DNA of 64,000 bases from Thalassia testudinum (Eukaryota; Streptophyta; Magnoliopsida; Alismatales; Hydrocharitaceae), in contig JAZHRO010000003.1 in assembly GCA_037157565.1 (NCBI GenBank), forward strand, positions 37,647,001 to 37,711,000, written 5' to 3'. Positions 1 through 10,574 of this stretch are shown piece after piece. The notes below the pieces were generated by a model. It had not been told where the DNA came from and ran no database searches. It saw nothing but the letters and a program-made list of their open reading frames with translations. Position 1 is the first letter of the stretch. Each line of letters starts with the position of its first letter. The translations under genes and the position numbers were made by a program.

Positions 1-20
1 GCTATTTGATTCTACCAAGA

Positions 21-646
21 CTACCCGTCAAGAAAACAAAAGTACTTGTTCCCTGCCAATAGTTCCATAATTTGATCGATAAATGGTAAGGGGAAATGGT
101 CTTTCTGGGTAGCCGTGTTTAAACGGCGATAATCAATGCAAACCCTCCAACCAGTTGAGGGTCTAGTGGTCACTAGTTCTCCTTGGTCATTCTCTTCCAC
201 AATGATTCCTGCCTTTTTCGGAACTACGTGAATAGGACTGACCCATTTACTATCTGAAATGGGATAGATAATCCCTGCATCCAGCCATTTCAGAATCTCC
301 TTTTTAACAACCTCCTGCATATTTGGATTGAGCCTTCTCTGCATATCTCGGAAAGGCTTCACGGACTTGTCCGTGTATATATGATGCATGCAAAGAGAGG
401 GATCAACACCCTTAATATCAGCAATTATCCAGGCAATTGCTTCCTTGTGCCTTTGTAAACACTCAAGTAGAGCTCCCTCCTGCAATTCAGATAATGCAGA
501 CGAGATAATAATGGGGAGCGTGTTATTAGGGCCAGGAAAGCATATTTCAATGTGCTCGGGAGGGGTTTCAACTCCAATTCAGGAGCCTTTTTGATTGAAG
601 GTTTTAATTGAGATGTCCCCACCTCAGGCAGCGGATCTACCTTCAC
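21..646 (-). pseudogene. E reverse transcriptase, N-terminal part (broken)
   Basis: The longest piece is an open frame of about 154 codons (485 down to 21). It contains the start of a Ty3/gypsy RT: a conserved LNPNMQEVVKKEI block, the WVSP.HVVPKK motif and WRVCIDYRRLN, then DHFPLPFIDQ leading to FLDG. These are RT blocks ahead of the catalytic YxDD box, which lies beyond the window edge. The stretch 646-425 is in another frame and carries the PR-RT linker (LELKPLPSTLKYAF), so at least one frameshift separates linker and RT. RT would copy element RNA into DNA inside Gag particles; this copy cannot make the full enzyme unless the missing part is intact and recoded. Confidence 0.85.
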
Positions 647-649
647 AGT

Positions 650-1261
650 CTAGGGTGGGGACAAAGACTCAGTGTGTATTCCCAGCAACTCTTCTAGTTC
701 GGGCATTTCCCTTTTAGTTTCTTTAATAATCAAGGGATGGTCCTTAGATATGACCTTCTGAAGGGGATCTCTACATAAGAGTGCTGGAGTAGTCTCTTCA
801 ATTATTTCATCAACGACCTCAATCTGAGAACAATCTTCAAATCCGGGTTGCTTGTAAGTATCAAAAACATTCAACTGGATCTTCTTGTTCCCAAAGCCCA
901 CTTTAAGTGCCCCAGATCTACAATTTCTAGAGGCATTGGCTGTGGCCAAGAAGGGGAGTCCCAGAATAATGGACGGCTTTGTGGGCTTATTAGATGGGTC
1001 AGTATCAAGTACCAGAAAGTCAACGGGGAAGAAGAAATCCTCCACTCTCACAAGGACATCTTCCAACAATCCCCGCGGTGTCTTAAGTGATCTGTCTACA
1101 ACCTGGAGGATTACTGGACTAGGCTTTAGCTTGCCTCCTCCCAAAAGGTTGTAGACAGAGCTCGGTAGAATGTTTACCCCCGCACCCAGATCGAGTAGAG
1201 CCTCGTCAATGTGTTGGTTACCTATAACCACTGAAATATATGGGGCCCCTGGGTCTTTCAT
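650..1261 (-). pseudogene. E aspartic protease (retropepsin-like) region of pol
   Basis: The frame of 203 codons carries a retropepsin-type core: LLDLGAGVNILP as the active-site loop, then LQVVDRSLKTPRG, a DFLVLD strand, and IILGLPFLATA (the hydrophobic-hydrophobic-Gly motif of retroviral-type proteases). The catalytic aspartate is in DLGA, where most retropepsins have DTGA or DSGA; the same substitution is present in the two A elements here. The protease would mature Gag-Pol. The tail after the domain is acidic and runs to an in-frame stop just before the RT linker. The frame is open but separated from gag and RT by stops and shifts. Confidence 0.85.
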
Positions 1262-1327
1262 TTTGGGGGGTGTTCTATGCTGGAGAACTGAGCTAACATG
1301 GTCAGGCAGGATAACCTTGGTTTGGAC

Positions 1328-1948
1328 CTATTTCCTAGATCGGCACTTCTGGGTGCACAGGTCCTTCAGAAACTTGGCATAGGACGGAATCTGTTTAATC
1401 ACTTCCAATAGAGGCAAGTTAATTTGGACTTGCCTAAAAGTATCCATAATCTCTTCCGTCCTATCCTTGGATCCAGACGAGCCAACAGAAGATTCCCCAG
1501 GAGTAGATAGGTGCTCTAGATAGGGCACCCTCAGCTTCTGGGTAGAGGGGTCGTCATGGCTGGAAATGGGTGGTGGAAGGACGACATCCTCATTGTGGGT
1601 GATTTTGTGCAAGGGAGAGTGGTGTGGCCCTTCCTCGGGTGAGATGGAAGTCTGGTCAGGTGTGGAAGGGGAATTCTGAGATGTAATCGTAGGAGTGTTA
1701 TCATGCTTGTCAATCTTTTTTCCACTCCTCAACACGGTCACTGCTTGGGCGTGCTTCCTAAATACCACCCCCTTGCCCTTAGGGTTCTCCTCAGAGGAGC
1801 TAGGCAGCTTCCCCAGATCACGTTGCCTAACTGCCTCAGTAAGATGACCAATTTGGGATTGCATATCAGTAATCATCTTATTCTGAGATTGGATAACCAT
1901 ATTCTGATGCTCTTGCATTGCTTTCATCATGGCTTTCAGTTCATCCAT
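1328..1948 (-). pseudogene. E gag C-terminal and gag-PR linker
   Basis: About 206 codons, rich in Ser, Pro and Thr in the middle, with a Q-rich coiled segment at the start and a conserved end (FRQVQINLPLLEVIKQIP then YAKFLKDLC). The same block stands just ahead of protease in A1 and A2 (VHINIPLLDAVKYIP; VEINIPLLDAIKYIA), so it marks the gag-to-protease junction of this lineage. A VTVLRSGK motif also matches VTLRSGK in A1. No catalytic motif is present; it is probably structural or a spacer. The frame overlaps the preceding gag frame by 13 bp in another phase, a frameshift. Confidence 0.75.
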
Positions 1949-2370
1949 CTCAGAGGGCTTATTCGTAGGAGGGTTTTCATAAGAAGGTTGGTATGTGGGC
2001 TGGGGAGGTAAGGGTCTTGTATTCCCTGAGTTAAAAGCATCACCTTGCTTCCAAGAGAAGTTTGGATGGTTTCGCCACCCTGGATTATAAGTGTTGGAGT
2101 AAGGGTTATTGCGAGGGGGCAGAAACCTTGGGCCACATTCAAGTCAGCCTGAATCAACTCAGGGAATTGGTTTGCATGATGGCACTCCACAGTGGCGTGC
2201 ATTGTGCTTTGGCAAATGGAGCATTCTCTTGAAGCCTGAAAAATAGAGGTTGCTTGCAGGTTCGTGCTGGGGTTTGCTAAAAGCCTATTAAAGTTTTTAT
2301 TCAATAGTTGAATCTGATAAGCCAAATCTTGAGAATCCACGGCTTCATGGTCCTCTATCTTTCTCTGCAA
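1936..2370 (-). pseudogene. E gag nucleocapsid region with CCHC zinc knuckle
   Basis: About 144 codons. Residues 50-63 fit the retroviral zinc knuckle C-x2-C-x4-H-x4-C exactly (CSICQSTMHATVEC), the RNA-packaging motif of Gag nucleocapsid. Upstream residues 1-35 form a likely helical linker. Element D has the same motif with one in-frame stop inside it. The A family has no such knuckle at the matching place. A stop and a frame change separate this piece from the capsid-like part to its right. Confidence 0.8.
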
Positions 2371-2442
2371 GATTGATGGTTTTCTTTCTTGATAGGTAGA
2401 GGACAGATGTATGGAGTTGTCGCTTAATGTTTCAAATAATGC

Positions 2443-3144
2443 CTAGGCTTCATCCTCAGTTCTGGTCATGAAGGTTCCTGCACAGGCTGCATCAATGGTT
2501 TGCTTATGCCTTTCAGATAATTCATTATAGAACCTTTCGACCAACTGCCATCTTGGCACTTGATGGTGGGGGCATAACCTAAGAAGGTCGTTAAAGCGCT
2601 CCCAAGTCTCATGAAATTGCTCCCCTTCATATTGAGTAAAACCCATAATCTCTCTTCTGTAATCGTTGGTTTTACTCGTAGGAAAATATTTTTTCAAAAA
2701 TTCTCCCTTAAGGGTGGCCCAATCATTTACCCTTGCATCGAGGGTAAGATACCAGTGCTTGGCCTTATCCTTAAGGGAGAAAGGAAATAGAGTCCTCATC
2801 AGGGCTTCATCAGTAAGGCCTTGGAGCTTCACTGTGGAACAGACCTCGGTGAATTCCTCCAAATGCCGGTAGGGGTCCTCCCTAGTAGTACCATAAAAAG
2901 AGAGCAATAAAGATATGGTACTGCTCTTGATTTCATACGGATTATCCCTTGCTGGTCGTCTTAGTGCTTGTGCAGGTTGGTTAGTTGGAATAAAATAGTC
3001 CCTTAGGGTCCTTTGTTGATTTGCACCTTGCTCAGCCATTCCTTCTTTTTCCTCTCCTAGGTGAGCTCTCCTAAGAATTCTCTCAGGCTCAGGATCAAAC
3101 ACTAGACTACCCTCAAGAGAGTGTCTACCATGCATACAAAACAC
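2443..3144 (-). pseudogene. E gag, N-terminal and capsid-like region
   Basis: About 233 codons; the likely native start is the second methionine (3135), giving MHGRHSLEGS, which matches the gag start of the A elements (MHGRRSQ, MHGQRSQ). Residues about 90-230 are the retrotransposon gag domain: LFPFSLKDKAKHWY, then WATLKGEFLKKYFP, a GE.FHETWERFNDLL block and an HH.VPRWQLVERFYNEL block. Gag would form the cytoplasmic particle in which reverse transcription occurs. The frame ends at a stop before the zinc knuckle, so the protein is truncated. Confidence 0.88.
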
Positions 3145-4370
3145 AATTCAGGTTTTTATTGAGTAAGTTAAACCTCCACTCCAAAGATAAGTCAAAAGAT
3201 CAAGACTTATCCCTCCGTTCCCACATAAGTGGTATAAAAGGGGTGTGGACTTGAAATCTTAACCTTCTTTATTGCGGAGGTCGAATTAGTTAATATAAAT
3301 GGCCAAATAAGTTTTTCACTGCAATTACGTGCCTTAATTCAATCTTCGAGTGCCCTAAGACCTATACTTTGCTTGGATGATACTCCCAGGTGATCAAGTG
3401 AGAAGTTACTCCAAGGATGAACAAAGGGATGCAAGTAGGGCGAACCCTTCCTTTGAGGCAATGCATATGCGGTGCCCCTTAACTACCCTTTTGTTCCTTT
3501 AAGGGGTGTCCCCCTCCGTGGAGTATCACAACACTTGGTAAAAAGATAGTATCACCACCACCACAAAGCACAATAGGAGGGTATGCACCGATAAAGAGAT
3601 CGGTGCCTATAGCCGTAAGGGATTGAGCCTTAGTGCAGAGCCTAATGTGCATGCTCAGTGTCAGAAGTGTGCAACACACCACAAATCTTCATAATTTCTT
3701 TTGAAATCACAAACAAGTCCCTTAGAATCAGATCAAATGTGAATTGCTTTTAGGGTTGAATCTGATTATCAGTCCCACTTTTAGTTATGTGACCACTGAA
3801 TTAGTAAATTCAAACAAGTTGGTGGTCTTGAATTTTAATTTGAATGCAAATGCGTGAATAGGAGCTGGATGCAAAAGTTAGAAAGATGTACCTGTCTCCA
3901 GCAATCTTCGTGCTAATATGCTTGTAATGAAATAATAAGATCTAATGTGCTGCTCAATCAGCCCTAAATGCATGCACCTAAGGGCATGCAACTTCTAAAT
4001 AGGCAGCTCGATATTTTCTTTGTTGGTTTTAAAAGTAGGCAAGTAGAAAATAGAATCACGCATGCAGAAAAAATAATGTAAGCCCTAGTAGCTAAAGAAT
4101 GTGGGGACAAACCCCCAAAAATTCAGCCCCGATTACTACAAGGGCGAAAAGAAAGAAATAAATTTTGTGACGACGGAGAATCCTTTGTGAAAGTAGGATC
4201 TTGGTCTCCTACATCTTTTCCTCGTGTGGCTTAGCTCGTGGTTGCTGTCGTAGCTCTGTTGCGCCTCGTGCCTCGTCAGATTCCTCGCATAGTAAAAAAA
4301 AAATAATCAGATAATTACGCAACTCAGAATATTCAAAAATAATGAAGTGAATCTATTGCGTCTGTTGCCT
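3145..4370 (-). other. E 5' leader (untranslated), about 1.2 kb
   Basis: Noncoding stretch between PBS and gag. It holds a block at 3415-3500 that is also found, on the other strand, in the leaders of D (29165-29225) and F (33305-33390). The block includes a short AGGG-TTCG-CCCT hairpin (3437-3448). No convincing gene is seen. Confidence 0.6.
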
Positions 4371-4387
4371 CCTCGGCAACGGCGCCA
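4371..4387 (-). promoter_or_regulatory. E primer-binding site (tRNA-Asp)
   Basis: On the minus strand the sequence reads TGGCGCCGTTGCCGAGG, three bases inside the LTR end. It matches the plant tRNA-Asp 3' end complement (TGGCGCCGTTGCCGGGG) with one mismatch. It fixes the direction of the element and the inner LTR border. Confidence 0.88.
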
Positions 4388-4390
4388 ATT

Positions 4391-6376
4391 TGACAAGTCG
4401 ATTTTTCGCTACACATTGTAGTATTTAAGTGGTGGAAAAATCGATTAATCAACAATAAAAATAACCACTCACAGAAGAGCGGGTCGTGTCCACAGGGAGG
4501 CAATTATGCAATAAACTCTCGATTATTTCGTATTCTTTCGATTAAGTGCGAAATCCCTAGTTAAATCTGACATAAAATGCGATGGAAAGAAAATTCACAA
4601 TAACTCAAAAATATAAGGGTATATGTGTAATTTTTCCTCTCTGAAATCTTCAATAAATATATGATGATTTTATGTAATTTTCAATTGAAATATACTAGAG
4701 AAAATTGGTGCACATGTTAATCCCAAAACCAATCTTGAAACAGGTGAGTAACAATAACAGGCAATTATCAGAAAGTATGAGTGTGCATTCACAATTTTTC
4801 CATAATAAAATAATAATAAATCAAAAATCAAATTTTGGCAATGGCAGCACATGTAATAACTAATTGAAGGGAAAATAGAGCTTTCACTCTCTCTCCTCCT
4901 CGCGTGAGAGATGGAGCACCGACGATGGAGCTGCTATAGAGGAAGGTTGATCGATGCGTGGGGATCACGATGACGGTAACAAAATGGTGAGAGGTGGCCG
5001 GCGGGCGGAGGAGGGCCTCCGGCCTGTTGGAGGAGAAGCCGATAGCCGTGCGTTTGGCTGCGCTCAGGTGCGCACCTGCAGGGCGCTGGTGGCGAGGGCG
5101 AGCGCTTGCGGGATGGGGGTGCACCTGCCTACGGGGAGCGCAGGTGAAGCGAGGGCGCATGCCTTCAGGTTGCTTGGTGAGGGCATGAACAGAGGTGATG
5201 GCGTTGTAGAGGGTTTCCTGCGCGGGTGCGTGCGTGGGCTGGAAGGGGGAAACGCCTGCGGGCGCGGGTGGGGTGGTGCTAGCGCTAGTAGGGCTGGTTG
5301 GAGATGGTCGAGCGGGCGCCTGCAGGCTGCTTGGTGAGGGTGGGGAGGGGTGGTGCTAGCGCCAGTAGGGCTAGTTAGAGATGGTCGAGCGGGCGCCTGC
5401 AGGCGCTAGCACCACCCCTCCCCACCCTCACCAAGCAGCCTGCAGGCGCCCGCTCGACCATCTCCAACCAGCCCTACTGGCGCTAGCACCACCCCACCCG
5501 CGCCCGCAGGCGTTTCCCCCTTCCAGCCCACTCACGCACCCGCGTAGGAAACCCTCTACAATGCCATCACCTCTGTTCGTGCCCTCACCAAGCAACCTTA
5601 AGGCATGCGCCCTCGCTTCAGGAGGGTGGTGAGGGTGGGGAGGGTGGGCAGGGTCGGCTGAAGATGGGCGAGCGGGCGCCTGCAGGCTGCTTGTGGCGAG
5701 GTTGGTCTACAGAGGGGAGGGCGTGCTGTAGGGAGGCGCTGTGTAGGTGCGGCTTGGCAGGGGCGTGCAAGGCGGAGCAGGCACCTGCAGGGGTTGGGTG
5801 CAGGTGCATGGTGGTGCGGTGATGGCGCTGGTGCTGTAACTGGAGAGGCGGCTTGAGATGGGTGCACGCCTACGGGCGCGGAAGGTGGAGCGGGCGCCTG
5901 CAGGGTGGCTGGAGCAGGCTGGAAGGTGATTTGGTGCACAGTGCACACAGGTTACACGGCCCCTGGATGATGAAGCCCCTCCTCTCCTTTCTCCACCTCC
6001 TCTTAACTCCTCTCCTCCGCCCTTCCAAGGATTTTCAAAATCCTTTCCAAATATGGCCTCATTTGTTGAGGGAGGGCGGCGGGAGATTAGATAAATGTGC
6101 GGGAGGAGTTGCGGCTGGCCGGAGGATGAGGGAGGGATAGCACTGGCTATGTGTTGGGGAAATTTATTCCCCCCCCTTTGTTCTTTCTAAATATTATTCC
6201 TGCAACATAGAAACGTAACATCATTACATATTAAGTTATAGAATACTATAAAATAGCTGTAAACTTAAATCATGATGAATGCAAACATTCTATAACTTAA
6301 TGTAGCTATTAACAAAACTAAAGGTACGATTAAAGTTACTTAGGCGTAATATTAGTCCATTAAAATGAACTCATCA
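4391..6376 (-). repeat. E 5' LTR, about 1.99 kb, GC-rich middle
   Basis: The inner border is clear: TGACAAG on the plus strand (CTTGTCA ending the LTR on the minus strand), beside the PBS. U5 (4391-4560) is recognisably related to the U5 ends of F, including the CCCTGTGGA-type segment before GACCCGCTC. The outer border at 6376 is an estimate: the plus strand ends CTCATCA there, giving TGATGAG as the LTR start, and integrase similarity of C1 begins at the next bases. The middle (4950-5940) is very GC-rich and holds the large inverted repeat. Small open frames here are low-complexity Pro/Arg/Gly and I do not call them genes. Confidence 0.7.
5145..5620. repeat. Large inverted repeat, 219-bp arms, 38-bp loop
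   Basis: Left arm 5145-5363 and right arm 5402-5620 are reverse complements. I count about six mismatches over the arms. The loop is 5364-5401. A GGCGCCTGCAGG-type motif recurs within and beyond the arms (near 5316, 5392, 5676 and 5895), so local duplication of a GC-rich unit contributed. Confidence 0.9.
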
Positions 6377-7380
6377 GCATGCAGTGGACATTTCTTAGGT
6401 CATAAAACCATTGGCCCATGATTTTCAAAGGCGCATACAATCACTATAGGGCATGCACTCGTTGCTAGACCTTAGGCAACATGAGCCATCATGATATGAT
6501 GCTCTTACAGCCGATTCTCGTATGTGAAATCTTCGAAATGTGGGGGATTGATTTTATGGGACCCTTTGCTATTTCGGACGGCTTCGAGTACATTCTACTC
6601 GCTGTTGACTACGTGTCCAACTGGATCGAAGCCATTCCGACCTGAACCAATGATCATAAGGTGGTTATCAAATTCATTCATTAGAACATCTTTTCATGGT
6701 TCGGGATTCCACGTGCTATAATCTCTGATGGAGGGACCCATTTCACTAATGCTCAGTTGAGGTCATTGATGACCAAATACGGGGTGTCACACCAAATCTC
6801 TACTCCTTACCACCCCCAATCTAATGGTCTAGCTAAGCTATCAAATAAGGAGATCAAGAAAATCCTCTAGGTTACTGTTCGACCTGATAGAAAAGATTGG
6901 TCATCCAGACTTTTGGAAGCTTTGTGGGCTTATAGGACCGTCCACAAAACCCAATTAGGTATGTCACCCTTCAGATTGGTGCATGGGAAGGCATGTCACC
7001 TCCCCGTCGAATTGTAGCACAAGGCCTATTGGGCAGTACGAAACTGCAACCTAGATCTTTCTCAGGCAGGAATCCTCAGAAAGCTTCAAATGAGCGAGAT
7101 CGATGAATTACTCCACGACGCATATGAGAACTCATGAATTTACAAAGAGTGGGTTAAGGCCTTTCACAACAAGCACATATCCAAAAAGATCTTCCACCCT
7201 AGTCAAAAAGTCCTACTCTTTGATGCCAAGCTTAAATTGTTCCCAGGAAAACTACGATCAAAATGGATCGAACCTTACCTTGTCCAACGAATCTTTAGAA
7301 ATGGAGCCATTGGGAACAATTCACTAAGCCACGATTCAGAACCTTTCATCATGAATGGTCAGTGACTCAAACCGTTCATT
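6377..7380 (+). pseudogene. C1 integrase (C-terminal pol), broken
   Basis: Similarity to the integrases of C2 and A2 starts in the zinc-binding region (GHFLGHKT) and runs through the core. The DDE site shows IDFMGPF for the first Asp and ISDGGTHF for the second, but the position of the third residue reads NGLAKLSNKE where C2 has NGLAELSN and A2 has NGQAEVSN. The catalytic Glu is therefore Lys here. Several in-frame stops also break it. The C-terminal GPY/F-like part (LRSKWIEPYLV) and a few bases beyond remain. Integrase would insert the cDNA into host DNA; this copy is dead. Confidence 0.85.
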
Positions 7381-7474
7381 GACTTGACCGATACAAATTT
7401 GGCTGAGATATCCTTTACCCTCTATTCTCCCTGAGCTCATTGTGCTCAGCCGATGGCGTAAAACTCAGGGCTTA

Positions 7475-7490
7475 ACGGGAGGCAACCCGT
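7475..7490 (+). other. Post-pol hairpin, C1 copy
   Basis: ACGGG-AGGCAA-CCCGT just after the end of pol, within a conserved GATGGCGTAAAACTCAG context. Related hairpins follow the last ORF in A1, C2 and A2. Confidence 0.6.
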
Positions 7491-8257
7491 CATTTTTGAA
7501 AAACCCGAAACCTTTCTTGACATTCCTATGCTGAATTCGTATTGCACTTTAGGGTTCATCCATTAGAACAGCCAACCCCACCTCAGGTACCCATACCCGA
7601 GTTTTGAAATCGTTCGCAATAGTCACCTCGACCAGTTTGCCCACCCAGAACCTATTCTAATGAATGATCTAAGCTGAACTCGAACCCACCTAATTTATAA
7701 TGGGGACATTGCAAATCGTAGGCATGGGGGGTATGAAAGTGCAAAATGCCATGAAAAATCATCTTATAAGAAAAGATTTCAACAAAAAAATCACATATCA
7801 CAAAAACACCAAAAAAATGAAAAAATTCTTGAAAAAGAACAAAAAATTCTGAGGGGAGAGAAAATTTTGAGGCCATACAAATCATGGGGAGAAAAAGGGG
7901 AAAAGTGAAAAATGTCAAAAAAGGAGCACAAAATGAAAAGGAAAAGAAGAGATAGTCATTAGTAAGAAATTAAGGGATTAACTAAGTTCTAGACCATATC
8001 AAGAAAAATAAAATGAAAGAAAAAAAGTGCTAATGAGACACAAAAGAGATTACTAGGAACGCAGGTCTTAGGCTGCTTGGGCTAAACTCTTAGGCTTAAA
8101 AATTCAAGTATCCACTAAGATCTGGATAGTCCTCAAGAGGTTGGGGAAAAATGCGAAGCTTAAGTTTTAGGTCTAAGGCTTAGGGAGTATTCAGCCTCGT
8201 TAACTGACCTTTGGTGTGTGAGACTCAGTAACCTAAGCACCCCAATCTACACACAGT
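7491..8257 (+). other. C1 3' noncoding region, first part
   Basis: A-rich noncoding DNA with an internal PPT-like tract (AGGCATGGGGGG, 7720-7731). The last five bases (8253-8257, ACAGT) are the left copy of the A1 target duplication. No gene is seen. Confidence 0.6.
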
Positions 8258-8483
8258 TGATAAACGCCAGTTTATCATCATTCCTATGCATTAAAACAAA
8301 CCTAGCTCTTAGGATTTTACTCCGCAATCGGGTTTTTGGGCTGCATTTAGGCATAAAATAGGTTAGGCATGCATTGCATCTTTTATTGTCTTTTGAATAT
8401 GTTTTTGTGAGTGTTAGGGATGTACAGATATATAGATCCCTAAAACCCTAGCACTCAAGAAGGCAAATGGTGAAGGAGAAGCC

Positions 8484-9275
8484 CAGACTAGCTGGAACTT
8501 AGCCATATCCAGCTCACCTCAGCTTGATCCAGCTCACCTCAACTTGATCCAGCTCACTGCAGCTGGAACCTAGCTCACTTGAACTAGGGTTAAATCATCC
8601 CAGCTCCATTCAGCTAATCTCAGCTGAATGGTAGCTCAAGAGAGTTCATCTTAGCTCACCCTAGCTCAAGTCAGCTCAGATCCAGCTCAACTTAGCTGAG
8701 TCTAACTCATCTCAGCTCCCACTAGTCCACAGGGATCTCTAGCTAGCTCAGTTGAGTTGACAGGAGTTCACCCCAGCTCAGATCCAGCTACATCCAGCTC
8801 CACTCAACTCCAGCCAGCTGAAGAAGAACTCATCCCAGCTCAGGAAGCTCAAGTCCAGCTCCCGGGGACTTAGCTTAGCTCAACTCAGTTGAGCTATGCT
8901 ACCTTAGTTGCCTCAACCAGCTTGAGTCTCCCCGGGAGCACCAGACCTAGCTCACCTCAGCTCATCATGGTAGAAGCTAGCTTACTTTATCTTGGCTTAG
9001 CAACTAGCAAAGAACTAGCAAGCTAAGACAGCTAGTGTAGCTCCATGCTAGCCTCTTCAGCAGCAGCCAGCTCCAATTTCAGCTCCAGACTTCTCCTCCT
9101 CAGCTCCTCCCTCCAAACCCTAGCTCCAACACCTTCTCCTCTACTACACCTTTAGCTAAGCTAGCTTAGCTTAGCTTAGCATAGCTTACCTAGCAACCAG
9201 CTCCTTGGCCATCCACCACCTTCAAAGTCAACCCTAGCTAGCTCCATCAACTAAGCTCACCTAAGCTAGCTATCC
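8484..9275 (+). repeat. AGCT-dense domain of A1 5' LTR
   Basis: I count about 50 AGCT tetranucleotides in roughly 800 bp; about three are expected by chance. They sit in degenerate words such as CAGCTCA, TAGCTCA and CCAGCTCC with irregular spacing. It is not a clean tandem array. The other three A LTRs have the same domain near 16800-17560, 44480-45205 and 57650-58400. Confidence 0.9.
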
Positions 9276-9658
9276 TACTCCAAGTTGGCACCACCACCAT
9301 CACACCCATTCACCCCATCACCACTACCAAAAGCCACCTATTTTCCCTCCAAAATGACCTTCTAGAACCCTTCCCTTTTGGCGCCAACTTTCCCTCCAAA
9401 ATTCCCTTCATCTCCACCATACACCTCTCTGTAAATCCATCTCCACCATCCACCTAACCCCCCTTCTAGAAGACCCTAGGATGGCGCCAAAATGGTGTGT
9501 CTCTCCACCACCAAAAGCCGCCAAAAACTACCCATAACCACCCCTTTAACACCCCTTGAGTTGGCGCCAATTGCCCTTAGCCTTAGGATCCCCAACCACC
9601 TCCATCTCTCCATCTTAGCCCTCCATTCCAAGAGTCACCTTAGCCCCCCTTCCTACTC

Positions 9659-9667
9659 TATAAAAAG
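9659..9667 (+). promoter_or_regulatory. TATA box of A1 5' LTR
   Basis: TATAAAAAG at the boundary between the U3-like and R-like parts. The other A LTRs have TATATAAA at 17917 and TATAAAAAG at 45565 and 58776, in the same place. It probably drives the genomic RNA. Confidence 0.65.
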
Positions 9668-10554
9668 ACCACTACCCACCACCATTCAAGTCATCCTTGG
9701 CTAGCAATTTCACTCTCATATTCCACCAAGAAGCCCACGTCCAAGAGAGAAGAACAAGAAGATTAAGGGGATATTCTGTCCCCTTGGTGCCTTCCCCTCT
9801 TCCCTTCTCTCTTGGGTCATGCCAGCCAAAGGAGAAGCCAGGCAAGGAAGATCTTGGAGGAGATCTTGAAGGTGGTCACGCCACCTTGGAGGAGTTTTTG
9901 AGGGTGGTGCACGCCCACCCCTTGGAGAGAGCATTAAAGGTGGTAGCTTCCACCTTGGAGGAGCTCTCAAGGAAGGAGAAGAAGGAAGCCTTCTTTTCAA
10001 GCCAAGGAGCAGCTAGGCTTGGAGCAAGAAGATGCCTTCTTCACCATTTTTGCAAGAGGATTTGTGTTTCTGTTCTTGCTTTTAGATTTGTTTAAGCATT
10101 CCTCTACTTGTCATTGAAAAGAACACTTATTCTAGTCAATTAAATTGCCTTCTTTTTGCCTTTTTACTGCAATTGTTACCTTTGGTTCTAGCACTTGTTT
10201 CACCTCTTCTTCCTAATTACTCTAGGCCTCCCCTTGCCTAGAGTGAGCTTAGGAAGAAGATATTTCTATCTTTTAAATTTTAGTTGAGCATTTGTAGGTG
10301 TTAGTACTTTTCATTACAATTCGCATTTTGCCCTCGTCTTTTCAAAAAAAAAAATTACATATTGAAAAATATCAAAAAGAAAGTTGAGATCTATCTATAA
10401 GCAAGAGGATTAGTTTTGCAATTTTTGCCCCCTTGGACGACCCTAGATACTCCCCTATCTAGGATATAAATTTAAAAGCGAAAGCGGATTCGCGTGTTAC
10501 AATGACGTTAAAAACCCGCTTTCTACAAATCACGCGTAATTCCCTATCACTTTG

Positions 10555-10574
10555 TGGTGTCGTTGCCGGGGAGG
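10555..10574 (+). promoter_or_regulatory. A1 primer-binding site (tRNA-Asp type)
   Basis: TGGTGTCGTTGCCGGGGAGG, a tRNA-Asp complement with two changes in the first seven bases. A2 has the same two changes, so they are a family trait or were present in the A ancestor. Confidence 0.85.

Larger units (their letters stand above)
1..6376 (-). mobile_element. Element E: Ty3/gypsy (Athila/Tat-like) retrotransposon, 5' part, cut by window edge
   Basis: Read on the minus strand, the order is LTR (6376 down to 4391), tRNA-Asp PBS, leader, gag, protease and the first third of RT, which then leaves the window at base 1. That order is Ty3/gypsy. All frames carry shifts, so it is a dead copy. Its right end abuts integrase DNA of element C1, so E appears to be inserted in C1. 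The partner LTR and target duplication lie outside the window. Confidence 0.85.
8258..10549 (+). repeat. A1 5' LTR, 2292 bp
   Basis: Starts TGATAAACG and ends CTATCA, five bases before the PBS. Colinear with 16568-18806, 44246-46468 and 57419-59684. Order: AT-rich start, AGCT-rich domain, stretch of TGGCGCCAA-type words, TATA box, then R-U5 with a short open frame. Small frames at 9492-9704 and 9697-10095 are treated as LTR DNA. Confidence 0.93.

Noticed and set aside
4828..5948. Several open frames on both strands in the GC-rich E LTR
   Set aside because: Low-complexity Pro/Arg/Gly/Ala translation on both strands of an inverted repeat; GC-rich DNA has few stops. No motif.
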